From Deltaproteobacteria bacterium (GTDB taxonomy: Bacteria > Desulfobacterota > GWC2-55-46): DNA of 64,000 nucleotides. The notes under the pieces were generated by a model. The model was given only the letters and a program-made list of their open reading frames with translations, had not been told where the DNA came from and did no database searches. The stretch spans positions 149,553 through 213,552 of the forward strand of contig JACRCL010000012.1 of assembly GCA_016219015.1 (NCBI GenBank), read 5' to 3'. This document shows, piece after piece, positions 60,771 through 64,000 of the stretch (positions within the stretch are counted from its first letter, which is position 1; each line of letters starts with the position of its first letter). A program made the translations under genes and the position numbers.

Positions 60771-60809
60771 GGCAACACATAATTAATCGAACTTCCCTAA
60801 CGTGTTCTA

Positions 60810-61784
60810 TTACCATCTCACCGCCGCGGACGCCCAGGTAAGCCCTCCGCCGAAAGAAACGAAAAGGATTATGTCGTTGTTCTTCACCCTGCCCAGCCTT
60901 ACGGCCTCGTCGAGGGCTATGGGGATCGACCCGGCGGAGGTATTGCCGTACTTATCCAGGTTGGTGAAGACTTTGTCTTCAGGCAGCTTTAGCCTCTCCC
61001 TCGCGGCGTTTATTATCCGTAAGTTCGCCTGGTGGGGGATCAAAAGGCTTATGTCCTCGGGCTTCAGGCCCGTTTCTTCCATGACTTCGTTTATGGCGCT
61101 GCCCATCGTGCGCACGGCTAACTTGAAGGTCTCGTTGCCGTTCATCTTCAGATAAGGGCTCCGTGGGGCCCTGGACTCGAACGGGCTCGGCGGGCACGGG
61201 CTGTCCGCGTAGAGCATCTCCCAGTGCTTGCCGTCCGAGTGGACCCGGCAGGATAGCACGCCGTGGCCGCCCTTCTCAGCCGAAAGGACGACCGCCCCGG
61301 CCCCGTCCCCGAAAAGGACGCAGGTGGCCCTGTCGTTCCAGTCCACGAGCCTTGAGAACCTGTCGGCGCCTATTACGAGCGCCTTCCGGGCGGCCCCTGA
61401 CGTTATGTATTTATTGGCTACGTCGAGCGCGTAAAGGAAACCCGAGCACGCGGCCGAGACGTCGAAGGCCGCCGCCCCGCTCCTTACCCCGAGATGGGAC
61501 TGGACGAAGCAGGCCGAGGAAGGGAAGGTCATGTCGGGCGTGACCGTGCCCACCACTATGAGGTCGATATCTTTGGGCGCCACGCCGGCGGCCTTCAGGG
61601 CGGCCTTGCCCGCCTTTGCGGCCATCTCGGAGGTGGAGTCCTTGGTGGCTATCCGCCTCTCCCTTATCCCCGTCCTCGCTGAGATCCAGGCGTCCGAGGT
61701 CTCGACCATCTTCTCCAGGTCCAGGTTCGTTAGGACCTTCTTCGGCACAAAGGAGCCGGTGCCGACCAGACGCGCCTTTACCAT
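60810..61784 (-). CDS. fabH: 3-oxoacyl-ACP synthase III
   Basis: 324 aa: LVGTGSFVPKKVLTN, WISARTGIRERRIA, Cys in FDVSAACSGFLYALD, His in LLIPHQANLRII, Asn in DKYGNTSAGSIPIAL. Starts fatty-acid synthesis from acetyl-CoA and malonyl-ACP. 6 nt from plsX. Confidence 0.97.
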   Translation of the reverse strand: MVKARLVGTGSFVPKKVLTNLDLEKMVETSDAWISARTGIRERRIATKDSTSEMAAKAGKAALKAAGVAPKDIDLIVVGTVTPDMTFPSSACFVQSHLGVRSGAAAFDVSAACSGFLYALDVANKYITSGAARKALVIGADRFSRLVDWNDRATCVLFGDGAGAVVLSAEKGGHGVLSCRVHSDGKHWEMLYADSPCPPSPFESRAPRSPYLKMNGNETFKLAVRTMGSAINEVMEETGLKPEDISLLIPHQANLRIINAARERLKLPEDKVFTNLDKYGNTSAGSIPIALDEAVRLGRVKNNDIILFVSFGGGLTWASAAVRW

Positions 61785-61790
61785 CCGTGC

Positions 61791-62825
61791 CTAACTCCCG
61801 GAGACCGCTTCAGAGCGCCCCCTGCTGCCGTGGGCGCAGTTCTTCTCGATCTCTTCCATGACATGTGCGTTGACCCTGCCCTTGGAGTACTCGTAGGCCC
61901 TGAATATGGCGTTCTTCATGGCCTTGGGGTTGCTCCTGCCGTGGCTTATGATGCAGACGCCGTCTATGCCTAATAGCGGCGCCCCGCCGTACTCGGCGTA
62001 ATCTATCTTCTTCTTCAATTTCTGGAACGCGCCCTTCGCGAGGATGTAGCCTATCTTCGAAGGGAGGCTCGCCATTATCTCGTTCCTGAGCATCGTTGTC
62101 ACGGCCTCAACGAGGCCTTCGCTCAGCTTCAATACCACGTTGCCCACGAAGCCGTCGGCCACGACCACGTCGACGTCGCCCCTGTAGATATCGCGCCCCT
62201 CGACGTAGCCGATGTAATTCAGCGACGTCTTTTTTATGAGCGCGTGGGTCTCGCGGGTAAGCTCGTTCCCCTTGGCCTCCTCCTCGCCGTTGGAGAGGAG
62301 CCCTATGCGGGGGCGGTCTTTTTTAAGCGCGTACTTGGCGTAGACCTCGCCCATTATCGCGAACTGGAAGAGGTGGATGGGCTTGCAGTCGACGTTGCCC
62401 CCCACGTCGAGGAGCACCGCCGAGCCTTTCATCGTGGGCACGCTGACGGCTATCGCCGGACGCTCGACGCCTTTAAGTTTCTTGAAGAGGAATATGCCCG
62501 CGGCCATCGCCGCCCCGGAATTTCCGGCGCTCACGACGGCGCTCGCCTCACCGCTCTTGACGAGGTCGAAGCAGACCTTGAGGGACGAGTCCTTCTTTTT
62601 CCTTATGGCCTGGGCCGGGGACTCGTCCATGCCCACGATCTCGGACGTGTGCCTGATGGAGATGTTCGGGTCGGAGCACTTGTGTTTCCTGAGCTCCTCC
62701 TCGACGCGGTCCTTGTCGCCTACGAGTATGATGGGGATATCGAGTTCGGCGGCGGCCTGAATGGCTCCTTCAACGACTACGGCTGGGGCGTAATCCCCGC
62801 CCATTGCATCTACGGCTATTTTCAT
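61791..62825 (-). CDS. plsX: Phosphate acyltransferase PlsX
   Basis: 344 aa: [70 protein letters not shown]. Makes acyl-phosphate from acyl-ACP for phospholipid synthesis. Confidence 0.97.
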   Translation of the reverse strand: MKIAVDAMGGDYAPAVVVEGAIQAAAELDIPIILVGDKDRVEEELRKHKCSDPNISIRHTSEIVGMDESPAQAIRKKKDSSLKVCFDLVKSGEASAVVSAGNSGAAMAAGIFLFKKLKGVERPAIAVSVPTMKGSAVLLDVGGNVDCKPIHLFQFAIMGEVYAKYALKKDRPRIGLLSNGEEEAKGNELTRETHALIKKTSLNYIGYVEGRDIYRGDVDVVVADGFVGNVVLKLSEGLVEAVTTMLRNEIMASLPSKIGYILAKGAFQKLKKKIDYAEYGGAPLLGIDGVCIISHGRSNPKAMKNAIFRAYEYSKGRVNAHVMEEIEKNCAHGSRGRSEAVSGS

Positions 62826-62919
62826 ATTATGGTTTGGACGGAGCCTTTTGGAAGACGCATGGTCGAAGACCGGTCAGCCCGGCTGAACGCGTCTTCCAGA
62901 AAGCGGCCTCAACGGCGCC

Positions 62920-63105
62920 TTATAACGCCTCTTCCTTCTTAAGGATCGCCCTTCCCTTGTAAGTGCCGCAGTTGGCGCATACGTAATGGGGGCGCTTCGG
63001 CTCGCCGCATTGCGGACAGGTCGATACGGCGGGCGTCGTGAGGGCGTCGTGGCTCCTCCTCTGCATCCTCTTGCACCTTGAATGTCTTTTCTTCGGGTTC
63101 GGCAT
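62920..63105 (-). CDS. rpmF: 50S ribosomal protein L32
   Basis: 61 aa: MPNPKKRHSRCKRMQRRSHD and a zinc-binding form with CPQCGEP and CANCGTYKG. The position between yceD and plsX is conserved. Confidence 0.97.
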   Translation of the reverse strand: MPNPKKRHSRCKRMQRRSHDALTTPAVSTCPQCGEPKRPHYVCANCGTYKGRAILKKEEAL

Positions 63106-63138
63106 CTGAGTACCTCTCTTTTCTGGTCTGTAACGCTG

Positions 63139-63663
63139 CTATTTTACCTTAAAATCCCTGAGCCTTGCAAATCTCGAATCTGTCTTCTCGTCCTTCGGGC
63201 ACTTGCACTCGCTTAAGTTCAGGTCGGCCCCGCACTTGGGGCACAGGCCCTTGCAATCGGGCGAGCAGAGCGGCTTCATGGGGGCCTCGAGGGAGAGCTG
63301 GCCGAGGATTATTTCATCGGTGTCGAGCTCGGGACCTGTCAGGTAGTTGACCTCCAGGTCCTCCTGCCTCAATTCCTTTTCCTTCTCTTTTTCCGAGCCC
63401 CTTACGAAAAAGTCGGTGAAGCTCGTTGTCAGGGGCTCCTCGAACTCCTTGAGGCAGCGGCTGCAGTTGAGCCTTATTTTCGCCTTAAGGTCGCCCGCCA
63501 CATAGACGTTCCCGTCCGTTTTGGTGAACTCGAGGTGGGCGTCCACGGGGGAAGGTATGGAAAAATCGAGCTTGCCCCCGGCTATGGCCTCTATTTTATT
63601 CCCTTCCTCGGAAACATCGACCGACAGGCCGTTGTCCGTTATATCCTCTATCTTTATCTTCAT
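63139..63663 (-). CDS. YceD/DUF177 family protein
   Basis: 174 aa. LNCSRCLKEFEEPLTTSFTD in the middle (CxxC) and CSPDCKGLCPKCGADLN with further CxxC pairs near the C-terminus are the DUF177 signature. In E. coli and plants it affects 23S rRNA accumulation. First gene of the rpmF-plsX-fab operon, behind a good promoter. Confidence 0.92.
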   Translation of the reverse strand: MKIKIEDITDNGLSVDVSEEGNKIEAIAGGKLDFSIPSPVDAHLEFTKTDGNVYVAGDLKAKIRLNCSRCLKEFEEPLTTSFTDFFVRGSEKEKEKELRQEDLEVNYLTGPELDTDEIILGQLSLEAPMKPLCSPDCKGLCPKCGADLNLSECKCPKDEKTDSRFARLRDFKVK

Positions 63664-63690
63664 CTATGCGTATCTATATAAAGACTTAAA

Positions 63691-63720
63691 AGTATACAGG
63701 AATCAAATAAGATATGTCAA
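63691..63720 (-). promoter_or_regulatory. Sigma-70 promoter of the yceD-rpmF-plsX-fab operon
   Basis: TTGACA (63720-63715), 18-nt spacer, TATACT (63696-63691); predicted start about 20 nt before the yceD ATG. Confidence 0.85.
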
Positions 63721-63730
63721 CAGAATTTAC

Positions 63731-63759
63731 TTGACTTGAGTTGGCCCGGCTATTATATT
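63731..63759 (+). promoter_or_regulatory. Promoter of tRNA-Gln
   Basis: TTGACT (63731-63736), 17-nt spacer, TATATT (63754-63759), about 35 nt before the tRNA. Confidence 0.6.
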
Positions 63760-63797
63760 AAGTTTAAATAATCGGCCTTCCGACAAGTTTTTACCAC

Positions 63798-63871
63798 TGG
63801 GGGATCGTCTAACGGCAGGACAACGGGCTCTGAACTCGTTTATCTAGGTTCGAATCCTGGTCCCCCAGCCA
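63798..63871 (+). tRNA. tRNA-Gln (anticodon CTG)
   Basis: 74-nt cloverleaf with encoded CCA. Acceptor TGGGGGA/TCCCCCA, anticodon arm ACGGG-CTCTGAA-CTCGT, T arm CTAGGTTCGAATCCTGG. Confidence 0.95.
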
Positions 63872-64000
63872 CATTTATTTTAGGGGCGACTATGCTGAGA
63901 AGTCCGGCATAGTCGCCCCTTATTTCTGCCTCAAGATATCCCTCCTTAGGTATCAGCCTTATCTCATCCCCCAAGAGCGTTCTAAGCTGGGTTCTGGCCT
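63840..64000 (-). CDS. C-terminal end of a probable site-specific (serine) recombinase, partial
   Basis: Open frame entering from the right edge, about 53 codons visible: LLGDEIRLIPKEGYLEAEIR, then GDYAGLLSIVAPKIN. This resembles the terminal beta-strands of large serine recombinases (EL/I-RGDLAGIL pattern). It continues antisense into the tRNA-Gln gene and ends there in VAGGPGFEPR. Such tRNA-overlapping recombinase ends mark an element integrated at, or adjacent to, the tRNA. Most of the gene lies outside the window. Confidence 0.5.
   Translation of the reverse strand, partial: ARTQLRTLLGDEIRLIPKEGYLEAEIRGDYAGLLSIVAPKINVAGGPGFEPR
63883..63919 (+). terminator. Hairpin after tRNA-Gln
   Basis: GGGGCGACTATGC and GCATAGTCGCCCC, 13-bp stem, followed by TTATTT. 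It would end tRNA transcription; it lies within the recombinase reading frame on the opposite strand. Confidence 0.75.

Overview
The window is a GC-rich bacterial chromosome segment with coding strand strongly biased to minus. Two long conserved blocks suggest a member of the former Deltaproteobacteria (Desulfuromonadota/Desulfobacterota-like) or a close relative. One is thrS-infC-rpmI-rplT-pheS-pheT-ihfA-merR; the other is yceD-rpmF-plsX-fabH-fabD-fabG-acpP-fabF-rpiB-glyA. Both orders are familiar from Geobacter-type genomes. Multiheme c-type cytochromes, a bacteriohemerythrin and a siroheme sulfite-reductase-like protein fit an anaerobic or microaerobic lifestyle. This assignment is inference; no rRNA is present.

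Layout. 0-4 kb: a sulfur-assimilation operon led by a clear SAM-I riboswitch (a threonine-synthase-like enzyme, sulfite reductase, TusA, a ThiS/MoaD sulfur carrier, a NIL-domain protein). 4-6.5 kb: two triheme cytochromes, an outer-membrane barrel and a Zn-ribbon HTH regulator. 6.6-10.2 kb: an acyltransferase, a cold-shock gene with a near-perfect promoter, and an XhoI/PaeR7I-type restriction-modification pair. 10.3-18.1 kb: translation genes and tRNAs. 18.3-34 kb: a 14-gene saccharide biosynthesis cluster (glycosyltransferases, B12/radical SAM, deacetylase, PHP, epimerase, nucleotidyltransferase, permuted glycoside hydrolase, FemAB-like transferase, PRTase-like fusion). 34.5-38.4 kb: an EEP nuclease, a PLD-family enzyme and DeaD. 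38.6-39.3 kb: three very small membrane peptides. 39.7-44.5 kb: an ethylene-receptor-like GGDEF/EAL protein, then the SOS genes lexA, a small conserved protein and dinB. 44.6-48.8 kb: hemerythrin, a tetraheme cytochrome, mtgA and a phosphoglycerate-mutase-like proposed homoserine kinase. 49-52.7 kb: thrC, hom and an aminotransferase. 52.9-57 kb: lipA, small proteins, glyA and rpiB. 57-63.7 kb: fatty-acid synthesis. The window ends at tRNA-Gln and the tail of a probable recombinase.

The most interesting reading is that the riboswitch-controlled operon makes homocysteine (methionine) from protein-bound sulfur. Its 'threonine synthase' is a paralogue of the housekeeping ThrC near 49 kb and would use O-phosphohomoserine as carbon acceptor. 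The sequence shows the riboswitch and gene order; the chemistry is inference.

Intergenic DNA is rich in dispersed repeats. Repeat A is about 145 bp with ends reading AGGCTGCTGAAAAA and TTTTTCAGCAGCCT. Repeat B is about 117 bp with two CCCCGCAGC/GCTGCGGGG palindromes. Repeat C is an inverted repeat built on GTCATTCTGAG. Element D occurs once and is MITE-like. One repeat B lies inside a repeat A. Another sits in frame just after the start codon of a glycosyltransferase, and removing it restores a normal N-terminus.
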